Position numbers and translations under genes: made by a program. Of a stretch of 64,000 bases of DNA, positions 23,162 through 34,800 are shown one piece after another (the first letter of the stretch is position 1; every line of letters starts with the position of its first letter). The notes beneath the pieces are model-generated. The model was not told the DNA's origin. It saw nothing but the letters and a program-made list of their open reading frames with translations, and did not search any database. The stretch is from Bemisia tabaci (Eukaryota > Arthropoda > Insecta > Hemiptera > Aleyrodidae). The stretch covers positions 11,160,001 through 11,224,000 of the forward strand of contig NC_092801.1 in assembly GCF_918797505.1 (NCBI RefSeq), read 5' to 3'.

Positions 23162-23800
23162 ATAACATTTTAGGCCACATCCGCTATCTTGGATTTCTGA
23201 ATTTTCAAAATTTGACCCGAAATTCGAGTTTCCCGTCCGAAAATACCCTCTGATACCAAGTTTCACCAAGATCGGCTGGATAGGGGCCGAGATAGCATTT
23301 TAGGCCATGTCCGCCATCTTGGATTTCTGAATTTTCAAAATTTGACCCGAAATTCGAGTTTCCCGTCCGAAAATACCCCCTGATACCAAGTTTCACCAAG
23401 ATCGGCTGGATAGGGGCCGAGATAGCATTTTAGGCCATGTCCGCCATCTTGGATTTCTGAATTTTCAAAATTTGACCCGAAATTCGAGTTTCCCATGCGA
23501 AAATACCCCCTGATACCAAGTTTCACCAAGATCGGCTGGACAGGGGCCGAGATAGCATTTTAGGCCATGTCCGCCATCTTGGATTTCTGAATTTTCAAAA
23601 TTTGACCCGAAATTCGAGTTTCCCATGCGAAAATACCCCCTGATACCAAGTTTCACCAAGATCGGCTGGATAGGGGCCGAGATAGCATTTTAGGCCATGT
23701 CCGCCATCTTGGATTTCTGAATTTTCAAAATTTGACCCAAAATTCGAGTTTCCCGTCCAAAAATACCCCCCGGTACTAAATTTCACCAAGTTTCCACCAA
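23162..23800 (-). repeat. 130-bp tandem array, right arm, nearly five units, inverted
   Basis: Reverse complement of the left array with the same 130-bp period, but two units shorter. The outermost unit carries the same diverged form as the outermost left unit. Confidence 0.95.
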
Positions 23801-24097
23801 GCTTCGCCGCGCGCGCGTCAATCAAGTGATTCAAGTGGAGATAGCGCCTTTTGATTTAATTCGGAATCCGGGTTAGCGCATTAAATCAAAGGGAATTACA
23901 TATAGTTCCTTTTGATTTTATTCGTAATCGCTGATTCCCTGTTTTGCGATTTTTCAGGGGCTGATTCCAGGGGATGAAATTAGTATTTTGGGGGCATATT
24001 TACGTGTGAGAGCAGCCTATTACATGGAGAATCCAGATCCGTTAAAAACTGAAATTTGGAAATTTGGCGCTTAGTTCCCTTTCGTATAAATACGTCC

Positions 24098-25205
24098 ATT
24101 TAAACGCGCGCCGCTTGGCCCATCTCAAAATGGCGCCCATTATCTCCGTCCGGCGGTGGCCACACTTTTGACCCGGCGTGCCGGCGAGGTACCTCTGCAT
24201 GCCTCTGCCGTGTGTGGGTCGTGTAAACAAACGAAGATTGATAACACAAATGATCCAAACAACTCGAAATCTCTTAATTTTAATTAATTTCAATCCATTT
24301 TCGACTTCAACCAAGCATTTGGCAATAATATTCATCGTATTTTACAACCAGGAGCCACGGCCTATCGGCTCATTTTAAGGTGCATTCTGAAAATCAGTCT
24401 TACAAGTCCAGTGTCCAAATCCAGACTTTCTTCTTTTACTGTTTTTGACCATTCTCTTTTCATTTTCGCCTCAAATCAAGTGTTTTGCAGTTTCTTTGTC
24501 TTAAGTATGTGGTCTTGAATTCATTCAAGAGTTAGAAGTTCACCATTTATTTAGTATTATAAGCCTTTTGACCTCTCAAGCTTTACCGATATGATCTCAT
24601 GTAGTTCAAGGTTTCTTTGGCCCAAACCAAGTGATTACACATCTGATGTGTGTCTTATGGCTCTTCAAATTCGCAGTTTAGAACTAAATCAGAGACTACA
24701 GTTACTTAATCCAGTTCTGCTCTCTTGTTCAATGTTTTTCATAAGTGTTTGTTCGTGTCTGTTCTTTATAAGTGACCACTGTAGTGCATATACACAGTTA
24801 TGCTATCGGTACAGGTATTATTTCTTGTTTTCTTCAGTCAGGACTTTCTCTTAAGCGCAATAATTTACCAAAGAAATTCACCTAGTTGCATAAATAATTT
24901 GGTGTATAGATATTCTGTTAATGTCTCCTTGCGGTGATGCAAAGTTTCTGAGATCTGTCACAAGTGGATTTTGCATTTAGACGGTCACTCTTGTCTGATA
25001 AAATTACTGCTCTAGCAGCTTCAAATTTATACTTTGATCTCTGATTCATCACTAAATGACACTCTTGCGGTGTCATTTATCTTTAATCAGTTCAAAGCTA
25101 TTTCGACAATAAATCATCAAAGGTCCGATCGAAGAAGGAATTTTCTGGTGAGTGCTGTGGCTGAACGGACATCACAACTCAACTTTCAAAAGCATCAACT
25201 TATAA
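24098..25205 (+). repeat. Foldback copy 1, left arm (inner part)
   Basis: Reverse-complementary to the right arm of the same element (26330-28410, minus the hAT insertion). Over 24591-24854 I found no difference between the two arms, whereas copy 2 differs from both at four positions in that stretch. Confidence 0.85.
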
Positions 25206-26329
25206 AAATTTATCAGGAAGTGGTAATGGTAAGTGGAAATCATGTTAGTGCTCGCTTCTTTCATAAGCAAATTGTGCGCCTAAAATTTCAAAATCTACTC
25301 ACCTGCATGTATATTTGAAGAGGAATACGACATGATATGTAGCAGGCTACACTTCATCTATGAATACTACGTACATTTGCCTTGAGAGCATTCTTAGGAA
25401 ACTTCCACAATTTTTAGTTTTGTTCCTGAGAGAAAATTTTGAGATGACTCTGCTGATATTCCCAGGGTCTTTTCAGAAATTTTGTACTTCATAGGTATCA
25501 TCAAGTACTTAAGTATCAACAGATATTGTACAAGACAGAAAATTTACTTGAGGATTCCTGCTAGTATGTTGTGTTTCCTGCAGCAACAAGGCTTATCATA
25601 TTTCATGGAATGAAGTAATCAAAAACTACTTCCTTACCTACAGCTTCGTCAGTTTCATGTCTTTCTTGAGTGAAGAAATTATTTTTTTTCTCTCTATTTA
25701 AGAATTCAGGGTGAATCAAACCTGTCCAACAAAAATTTTAATAAAATCCCTTTGTTCAGAAACACCTAAGCATCATTTCAATGTTAAAGTTGCCGACCAT
25801 TCTTGTTAAAAGTCCGAAAGTCGGCTGGTTTACTGAATTTCTCAGGTACAGACGGATGGAAGGATTTTGAAAAAACATAGACTTGCATCCTCCCATAAGA
25901 ATAAGTCAGGAACATGGTTAAGGTTATCTGGGGATGACATTTTTAACATTTCGTTGCATGATTTTATAATCGAAGAGAAACAGTAAGTCTGAAACTTTGT
26001 AAATCTACGTGAGTGGTTTTCTAGTTAGGCTATGACATTGATATGCTTGTTTTGTTATCAATTAATCTCCACAAAGGTAAGCATACTTACAAAAACTGTT
26101 CCACAAGAGATGCAAATGTAACTTGTGATACCTAAGTGACTTTACAAATCTTACCTGTTAAACTACCAGCTGCCCGATTATTGAAACTATGTCAGCCCGA
26201 CATGAAAAGACATAGCCCTATCATATCCATGCAATATATCCGAATTTGATGTCTTGTCAGGTTGCTCTAATCCTTCAATAATCGGCCTGCTGATTAGTTG
26301 CCAAATATTTTCACTTCCAGACGAATGAT

Positions 26330-28531
26330 CATGTCTTAGTTGATGCTTTCGATAGTAGAGTTGTGATGTCGGTTCAGCCGCAGCACTCACCAGAAAATTC
26401 CTTCTTTGATCGGACCTTTGATGATTCATTGTCGAAATAGCTTTGAACTGATTAAAGATAAATGACACCGCATGAGTGTCATTTAGTGATGAATCAGAGA
26501 TCAAAGTATAAATTTGAAGCTGCTAGAGCAGTAATTTTATCAGACAAGAGTGACCGTCTAAATGCAAAATCCACTTGTGACAGATCTCAGAAACTTTGCA
26601 TCACCGCAAGGCAGTGGCGTGCGGTGGGTTCAGTGACAGGGCAAGCTCTAGCGTTCGCCATCCGGGGGGGGGGGGGGGGGGGGGTTAACGTAGCCTCTTT
26701 CCCTTCCCCCTCGACCCCTAGCCTCCCTAGAAAATTCTAAAAAATTTTACTCTATTTGCTCTATTTTTCGGATGAAATCTGATGGAACGTAACGTCTTGA
26801 AAAACTGTATTTTTATTTTTTTCTCTCTTATTTATGATTTCGTTTACTCAACTTGTTTCGAATGTTATTGAGCATAGGAGGACGGCTCCTTACTCATAAC
26901 TCCTAATTTTGCCACTTACTTGAGGTATTATCGTCTTTATTCAACAGCATTTAGAATTTTTTGAGTTACTTAAACCCCCATAAAAAGGCTTTCTGCATTT
27001 AAAACATGATTGAGAATTGTCTAATTCATCACCAATTAGATCCAAGTGAGCGAAATTTTATAGAATATAAAGGCATTTGCTCCGGAGGAGCAATACAACC
27101 GCGACGGAAAGAGGGAACAAGATAGCGCATCGGAGGCAGAAGCAGCGCGCTGCGGTGACACGGGCCAAGAGGTGGCCAAGAGAAGCGAGCTGCGATCGCG
27201 CCGCGAAGGGCTCGGACTCGGAACGTACCGCACTCCCCGCCTGCCTTGATTCCGCCGCTGAGCAGTGGCGCTCCGCTCAGCTGATCGCAAGCGATTCTCC
27301 AGCGCATGAGTTGGCCCGTGTTCAGGCCGCGCAGCGCGCTGCGCCACCTCCATCCGCTCTTCTGCTTTCCTACTTTGGTGGCTCTATACGTATTTCTGTC
27401 TCCCTCTCTTTCTGTTTTTAATGCAATTTACTTACTGAACGCATTTAATAAATTATCTTTGCTAAAATGTAAAACATTTAATAGGTGTAATTTTCTTCTT
27501 TCTTCAGAAGTCTTTAGGCAAGCAGTGCTTGCCTTGCTTATCCGGACCGCACGCCACTGCCGCAAGGAGACATTATCAGAATATCTATACACCAAATTAT
27601 TTATGCAACTAGGTGAATTTCTTTGGTAAATTATTGCGCTTAAGAGAAAGTCCTGACTGAAGAAAACAAGAAATAATACCTGTACCGATAGCATAACTGT
27701 GTATATGCACTACAGTGGTCACTTATAAAGAACAGACACGAACAAACACTTATGAAAAACATTGAACAAGAGAGCAGAACTGGATTAAGTAACTGTAGTC
27801 TCTGATTTAGTTCTAAACTGCGAATTTGAAGAGCCATAAGACACACATCAGATGTGTAATCACTTGGTTTGGGCCAAAGAAACCTTGAACTACATGAGAT
27901 CATATCGGTAAAGCTTGAGAGGTCAAAAGGCTTATAATACTAAATAAATGGTGAACTTCTAACTCTTGAATGAATTCAAGACCACATACTTAAGACAAAG
28001 AAACTGCAAAACACTTGATTTGAGGCGAAAATGAAAAGAGAATGGTCAAAAACAGTAAAAGAAGAAAGTCTGGATTTGGACACTGGACTTGTAAGACTGA
28101 TTTTCAGAATGCACCTTAAAATGAGCCGATAGGCCGTGGCTCCTGGTTGTAAAATACGATGAATATTATTGCCAAATGCTTGGTTGAAGTCGAAAATGGA
28201 TTAAAATTAATTAAAATTAAGAGATTTCGAGTTGTTTGGATCATTTGTGTTATCAATCTTCGTTTGTTTACACGACCCACACACGGCAGAGGCATGCAGA
28301 GGTACCTCGCCGGCACGCCGGGTCAAAAGTGTGGCCACCGCCGGACGGAGATAATGGGCGCCATTTTGAGATGGGCCAAGCGGCGCGCGTTTAAATGGGA
28401 GCACAAAATACGGACTTTTGGACTCGTATTTCGTGGGTTAATATTGCTCAAAAAAATCGGGGAAAATTCATGTGAACTCTGTGCACTCTCTAGTTTCCAA
28501 AAATGCAAGAATTACGAATTGCTGAACAATA
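26330..28531 (-). repeat. Foldback copy 1, right arm
   Basis: Inverted partner of 20091-20233 plus 24098-25205. It is interrupted by the hAT-like element at 26612-27559 and cut off from its last 13 bases by the GC-rich foldback at 28532-29882. Confidence 0.85.
26612..27559. mobile_element. Non-autonomous hAT-like element, 948 bp, 8-bp target duplication
   Basis: Termini CAGTGGCGTGCGGT and ACCGCACGCCACTG are perfect inverted repeats. The 8-bp duplication CCGCAAGG flanks them (26604-26611, 27560-27567). The site is single-copy in the sister arm near 24935 and in both arms of 31860-35498. CAGTG ends and an 8-bp duplication define the hAT superfamily. The interior has a 20-base G tract and a GC-rich stretch but no recognisable transposase. 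Confidence 0.92.
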
Positions 28532-29882
28532 TGGAATGATTTCCGTAACCCTTGCGCGGGGGAGCGCTGCAGTCGCGGGCGGGTGACTGATTCGCGGGGG
28601 GGAGACATTCTGGCGGGGGGGCGTATGTGAATCGCGCGCGGGCACCACTGTTGTGCGCGAGGGTGACTGATCCGGGGGAGGGGGCCATTGTTTCGATTCA
28701 TCGAAGAATCGATACACTACAGTGTTGCCAAGCCTATACACCAAATTTTCATGTCCATGGTTTTGAGATGGACATTACAAGTTCGAGTTTGTTCTGAAGA
28801 TGGAAGAAGAAGAAGTTACTGTTGTTTGTTTACATAGTTCACGAAGAATATGGGGTTAGGTTTTATGCTTCAAATTTATGCTGACTTTAATTTCGTGAAT
28901 TACTGAATATCTCAATACGTAATTTGGTGAAATTAAACGCCTATTGATCTGGAGATGGCTGCTAATGAGGGAATAGGTAAGTACGTGAACTAATTTTATT
29001 TTATCGCTGACAGTCTTCCGGAACTGTAATTTGGGCAGCCCAAAACATTGCCACAGCAGATAACGTAAACAATCTTACACATCGCTATATTGAAACATTA
29101 TAATTTTATGGAAGATAATGTCTGAAAGTTCTTCCAATACCTATATAAAAATATTGGTGCAATGATGTATGGTTGTGGAAAAACAGATTAAGTCGTTTCA
29201 TGTCCAAAGTCCAAGAAATGGCCTCCTTGGTGTTTCGTAGGTTTAGGGAAAAAAATGAGTCGACAAAATTCATATCAGTTTACAACGCCATTCAACAGAA
29301 AATCATGTTCTAACTGTTTGATTACGTTGATTACAGATTGTTTACGTTATCTGCTGTGGCAATGTTTTGGGCTGCCCAAATTATAGTTCCGGAAGACTGT
29401 CAGCGATAAAATAAAATTAGTTCTACGTACTTACCTATTCCCTCATTAGCAGCCATCTCCAGATCAATAGGCGTTTAATTTCACCAAATTACGTATTGAG
29501 ATATTCAGTAATTCACGAAATTAAAGTCAGCATAAATTTGAAGCATAAAACCTAACCCCATATTCTTCGTGAACTATGTAAACAAACAACAGTAACTTCT
29601 TCTTCTTCCATCTTCAGAACAAACTCGAACTTGTAATGTCCATTTCAAAACCATAGACATGAAAATTTGGTGTATAGGCTTGGCAACACTGTAGTGTATC
29701 GATTCTTCGATGAATCGAAACAATGGCCCCCTCCCCCGGATCAGTCACCCTCGCGCACAACAGTGGTGCCCGCGCGCGATTCACATACGCCCCCCCCGCC
29801 AGAATGTCTCCCCCCCGCGAATCAGTCACCCGCCCGCGACTGCAGCGCTCCCCCGCGCAAGGGTTACGGAAATCATTCCATA
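28532..29882. mobile_element. GC-rich foldback element, about 1.35 kb
   Basis: Arms 28532-29075 and 29335-29882 are inverted repeats of about 545 bp, starting TATGGAATGATTTCCGTAAC. The outer 150 bases are strongly GC-rich, unlike the surroundings. The centre (about 260 bases) is unique and AT-rich. 'gaacaa' borders both sides and is part of the foldback copy 1 terminus (GCTGAACAAGCTCATT) that was split. Confidence 0.85.
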
Positions 29883-30499
29883 GAACAAGCTCATTCTAGA
29901 TTTACCTACTCTAGAGCGAGATCAAAAAATAACTGCAACTCTTAAGGTTACTATAAGTTTCTCTTAGACTTCATACCAAAACAGAGTAAAGTTAATCTCA
30001 TCCTCAGGCAGTTATGTTTAAATTCTGTAAAACATACAAAAATGAGAATGTAGATACCTTATATCTTTTAAAATGATAGATACATACCAGCACTTCCTTT
30101 CAATGGAAAAAACCCTCTTTTGAAACATTATAAGAAAGAGTAAGACTGAATAATTAATAAGAGATCACCCCTGACTAATGTGTTTCGTTCATGATCCTCA
30201 AGCAGCAATTTCGTTTATTTATTCATCTAATTTTATTATTTTTACTTTTTTTTATTTCATTTTTTTCCAACAAAAATTGTTTATAGTAACACGCAACAAG
30301 TATGCAACAAGACTTACAAAGGAAAGGGTAAAAGACCAATGTCAATGATTTTGGCCTTAAATGAAAGCCTATGTAAAATTTAAAAATGCCAAGTTTCATT
30401 TTTTTTGCCATTGGGCCTTTGAGAATCCCCCTCTAGCCCCCTAAAAGTCTCAAATTTCAAATGGAAACCTCCATGTGACATGCACAATGCATGCTGATC

Positions 30500-30775
30500 A
30501 GACCTCAACACTCAGCTGTTACCACGCAAACGGTCTTAGCATACTGGTTACCGCCCTATGCTATTACTTTGAGGATTGTGGGTTCCATTCAAGCATTGAA
30601 AAATCGGATGCCCTGGAAGTTTGATACACTTATTACGTTTTTTAATTCTATAACCATTCCTTCTTCCCCTCCCTACTTTCAAGAAACATGCGAGTTCATT
30701 GAAGAATCAGTGGCATTACCCTCAGTATATTCTATTTTTATGACATGCTCCAAATACACTTGAAATAATTTATTT
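30500..30775 (+). mobile_element. tRNA-derived SINE-like element, copy A
   Basis: The head has box A-like TAGCATACTGG and box B-like GGTTCCATTC. It is followed by a body ending in 'gacatgctccaaataca' and an A/T-rich tail. The body aligns with copy B on the opposite strand. Confidence 0.55.
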
Positions 30776-30978
30776 TAACAAATTTAGGGAAAAAGAAAAA
30801 AAATTGAAAAATATGAAACAATTTCATGAGAACAAGCTGAGTGGGAGGCCCGCTTGGTATTTTACAGCCTTAGAACAGAAGACTATAAACCTTGGCGTTC
30901 TAAGCCCTCTTGCATAGGCTAGATAAGTACAGGAAAACGCTGTTCATCCTGTATTCTTGAATAAAGATGACGCGAGTC

Positions 30979-31260
30979 AGTTTATTGAAATATGTATAAT
31001 GGGAGCATGTTCTACAAGTAAAAAATATATGGGGGATGCAATCGATTTTCTATTGACCTCCCATGTTTCATAGACTGAGGGCGGAAGAATAGGGAAAGGA
31101 TGAGGAATATTAAGGGGTAGTGAGTGATAATAAAAAACAAAAAAATTGTATGGAAATTCGAACATGTTACAATTGTCAAGGCAAGAATCAAAGTGACGAC
31201 CTTTATATCACCAGTCCAGCATGGTAATCACTTTCCCAACGGTTATTCAGGTATGCTGAG
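30979..31260 (-). mobile_element. tRNA-derived SINE-like element, copy B
   Basis: Read on the minus strand, a head with 'gattaccatgctggact' and 'tcactttgattcttg' precedes a body sharing 'gaaacatg.gaggtcaat', 'gaaaatc' and 'catgctccc..tata' with copy A. The two copies lie tail to tail. Confidence 0.52.
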
Positions 31261-31608
31261 ACTGGTATCAAAGAATAATCAGCTTGCAATGCATAACTCA
31301 ATGATTTCCAAATATAGGGCTGGGAGGAAGGGGGGAAGCTCATGAAGGCTCATGAAGGCTCATCAGGCCCATTGGCAAAAACGTTGAAATATGTCAATTG
31401 AAGTTTTATATCAATTAAATTTAAGACCAAAACATTGAAATCTGAGGCAGACCTTAATATTGAAGAACCTTTTGAAACTTTGTGTTGATGTTAATAAATA
31501 CAAAATAAAACGGAAATTATTCTCACAGAAAAATCCTTTCTTCTAAGAATTTCAACAAAAAACTAATCAATTTCTGAAACCATTTAAAAGACTACGTTGA
31601 TTTTCTAT

Positions 31609-31860
31609 TGGATCACATTTTGCAAAAAGGAACCAGTGAACTACAGTGTTGAAAAAATGTTGCTTCTTCAAAATTATCTAAAAAATCTCCCTGAACAGCA
31701 AATTTTTTTTACTTCCCACCAAAAAGTTGTTAATTTTAAAGGAAAATAATTGTGTAAATTTCAATACTGCGCACACATTGAGTGTTTTTAAAAGAAAAGA
31801 AGTTGCACAATTTTGAAAACACTGTATTTGCGCTGGTTCCTTTTTGCTAAATGTGATCCA
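31609..31860. mobile_element. 252-bp MITE, TGGATCAC termini, abutting foldback copy 2
   Basis: Inverted ends TGGATCACATTTTGCAAAAA and TTTTTGCTAAATGTGATCCA enclose 252 bp, flanked by AT on both sides. Same family as 52104-52354. Its right end touches the first base of the foldback element. Confidence 0.75.
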
Positions 31861-34800
31861 ATGAGCTTGTTCAGCAATTCGTAATTCTTGCATTTTTGGA
31901 AACTAGAGAGTGCACAGAGTTCACAGGAATTTTCCCCGATTTTTTTGAGCAATATTAACCCACGAAATACGAGTCCAAAAGTCCGTATTTTGGGCTCCCA
32001 TTTAAACGCGCGCCGCTTGGCCCATCTCAAAATGGCGCCCATTTTCTCCGTCCGGCGGTGGCCACACTTTTGACCCGGCGTGCCGGCGGGTACCTCTGCA
32101 TGCCTCTGCCGTGTGTGGGTCGTATAAACAAACGAAGATTGATAACACAAATGATCCGAGCAACTCGAAATCTCTTAATATTAAATAATTTAAATCCATT
32201 TTCGACTTCAACCAAGCACTTGGCAATAATATTCATCGTATTTTACAACCAGGAGCCACGGCCTATCGGCTCATTTTAAGGTGCATTCTGAAAATCAGTG
32301 TTTACAAGTCCAGTGTCCAAACCCAGACTTGACTTTCTTCCTTTACTTTTTTTTGACCATTCTCTTTTCATTTTCGCCTCAAATCAAATGTTTAGCAGTT
32401 TCTTTGTCTTGAGTATGTGGTCCTGAATTCATTCAAGAGTTAGAAGTTCACCATTTATTTAGTATTATAGCCTTTTGACCTCTCAAGCTTTACCGATATG
32501 ATCTCATGTAGTTCGAGGTTTCTTTGGCCCAAACCAAGTGATTACACATCTGATGTGTGTCTTATGGCTCTTCAAATTCGCAGTTTAGAACTAAATCAGA
32601 AACTACAGTTACTTAATCCAGTTCTGCTCTCTTGTTCAATGTTTGTCATAAGTGTTTGTTCGTGTCTGTTCTTTATAAGTGACCACTGTAGTGCATATAC
32701 ACAGTTATGCTATCGGTACAGGTATTATTTCTTGTTTTCTACAGTCAGGACTTTCTCTTAAGCGCAATAATTTACCAAAGAAATTCACCTAGTTGCGTAA
32801 ATAATTTGGTGTATAGATATTCTGTTAATGTCTCCTTGCGGTGATGCAAAGTTTCTGAGATCTGTCATAAGTGGATTTTGCATTTAGACGGTCACTCTTG
32901 TCTGATAAAATTACTGCTCTACTTAGCAGCTTCAAATTTATACTTTGATCTCTGATTCATCACTAAATGACACTCGTGCGGTGTCATTTATCTTTAATCA
33001 GTTCAAAGCTATTTCGACAATGAATCATCAAAGGTCCGATCGAAGAAGGAATTTTCTTGTGAGTGCTGTGGCTGAACCGACATCTCAACTCAACTTTCAA
33101 AAGCATCAACTCATATAAATTTATCAGGAAGTGGTAATGGTAAGTGGAAATCATGGTAGTGCTCGCTTCTTTCATAAGCAAATTGTGCGCTCAAAATTTC
33201 AAAATCTACTCACCTGCATGTATATTTGAAGAGGAATACGACATGATATGTAGCAGGCTACACTTCATCTATGAATAATACATAAATTTGTCTTGAGAGC
33301 ATTCTTAGGAAACTTCCACAATTTTTAGTTTTGTTCCTGAGAGAAAATTTTGAGATGACTCTGCTGGTATTCCCAGTGTCTTTTCAGAAATTTTGTACTT
33401 CATAGGTATCATCATATACTTAAGTATCAACAGACATTGTACAAGACATAAAATTTATTTGAGGATTCCTGCTATATGTTGTGTTTCCTGCAGCAATAAG
33501 GCTCATCATATTTCATGGAATGAAGTAATCAAAAACTACTTACCTACCTACAGCTTGGTCAGTTTCATTTCTTTCTATAGTGAAGAAAATGTTTTTTTTC
33601 TCTCTATTTAAGAATTCAAGGTGAATCAAACCTGTCCAACAAAAATTTTAATAAAATCTCTTTGTTCAAAAACACCTAAGAATCATTTCAATGGTAAAGT
33701 TGCCGACGATTCTTGTTAAAAGTCCGAAAGTCTGCTGGTTTACTGAATTTCTCAGGTACAGACGAATGGAAGGATTTTGAAAAGACATAGAATTACATCC
33801 TCCCATAAGATAAAGTCAGGAACATGGTTAAGGTTATCTGGGGATGATATTTGTAACATTTCGTTGCATGATTTTATAATCGAAGAGAAACAGAAAGTCT
33901 GAAACTTTGTGAATCTACGTAAGTGGTTTTCTAGTTAGGCTATGATATTGATATGCTCGCTTTGTTATCAATTAATCTCCACAAAGGTAAGCATAATTAC
34001 ATAAACTGTTCCACAAGAGATGCGAATGTAACTTGTAATACCTAAGTGACTTTACAAATCTTACCTGTTAAACTACCAGCTGCCCGATTATTGAAACTAT
34101 GTCAGCCCGACATGAAAAGACATAGCCCTATCTTATCCATGCAATATATCGGAATTTGATGTCTTGTCGGGTTGCTCTAAGCCTTCAATAATCGGCCTGC
34201 TGATGAGTTGCAAAATATTTCCACTTCCAGACGAATGATCATGTCTTGGTTCATGCTTTCAATAGTAGAGTTGTGATGTCGGTTCAGCCACAGCACTCAC
34301 AAGAAAATTCCTTCTTCGATCGGACCTTTGATGATTCATTGTCGAAATAGCTTTGAACTGATTAAAGATAAATGACACCGCACGAGTGTCATTTAGTGAT
34401 GAATCAGAGATCAAAGTATAAATTTGAAGCTGCTAAGTAGAGCAGTAATTTTATCAGACAAGAGTGACCGTCTAAATGCAAAATCCACTTATGACAGATC
34501 TCAGAAACTTTGCATCACCGCAAGGAGACATTAACAGAATATCTATACACCAAATTATTTACGCAACTAGGTGAATTTCTTTGGTAAATTATTGCGCTTA
34601 AGAGAAAGTCCTGACTGTAGAAAACAAGAAATAATACCTGTACCGATAGCATAACTGTGTATATGCACTACAGTGGTCACTTATAAAGAACAGACACGAA
34701 CAAACACTTATGACAAACATTGAACAAGAGAGCAGAACTGGATTAAGTAACTGTAGTTTCTGATTTAGTTCTAAACTGCGAATTTGAAGAGCCATAAGAC

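Larger units (their letters stand above)
20234..24097. mobile_element. 3.9 kb palindromic element of 130-bp tandem repeats, GGACGTATTT termini
   Basis: Termini GGACGTATTTATGCG and CGTATAAATACGTCC are bordered by ATTT on both sides (20230-20233, 24098-24101). The empty site 'cccatttaaacg' is present in the other foldback arms, so this is a precise insertion with a 4-bp duplication. Inside, inverted arms (20450-21432 and 23162-23893) are built from 130-bp tandem units. The centre holds two MITEs and a diverged foldback end. No transposase was found. The termini are shared with 7334-8010. Confidence 0.85.
20091..29895. mobile_element. Long-arm foldback element, copy 1, with three nested insertions
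   Basis: The outer termini AATGAGCTTGTTCAGCAATT (from 20091) and the complementary GCTCATT end (to 29895) match the uninterrupted copy at 31860-35498. Removing the insertions at 20234-24097, 26612-27559 and 28532-29882 leaves two arms of about 1.25 kb around a unique centre of about 1.1 kb (25205-26325). No transposase or other known protein is encoded. No target duplication is obvious. The insertion order is readable because the second copy and the opposite arm keep the empty sites. Confidence 0.82.
29896..31608. other. Region between foldback elements
   Basis: No gene. It holds the SINE-like pair (30500-30775 and 30979-31260); the rest is AT-rich sequence, including a triple 'gaaggctcat' repeat near 31343. 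Confidence 0.5.

Noticed and set aside
24591..24854. 87-codon frame preserved in all four foldback arms (also 27640-27903, 32498-32761, 34598-34861)
   Set aside because: Preservation within an element comes from arm identity. Between elements three of four substitutions change the amino acid, so there is no sign of selection on a protein.
26612..27559. Frames of 92-114 codons inside the hAT-like element
   Set aside because: They overlap on both strands in a GC-rich stretch and show no transposase, zinc-finger or dimerisation motifs.
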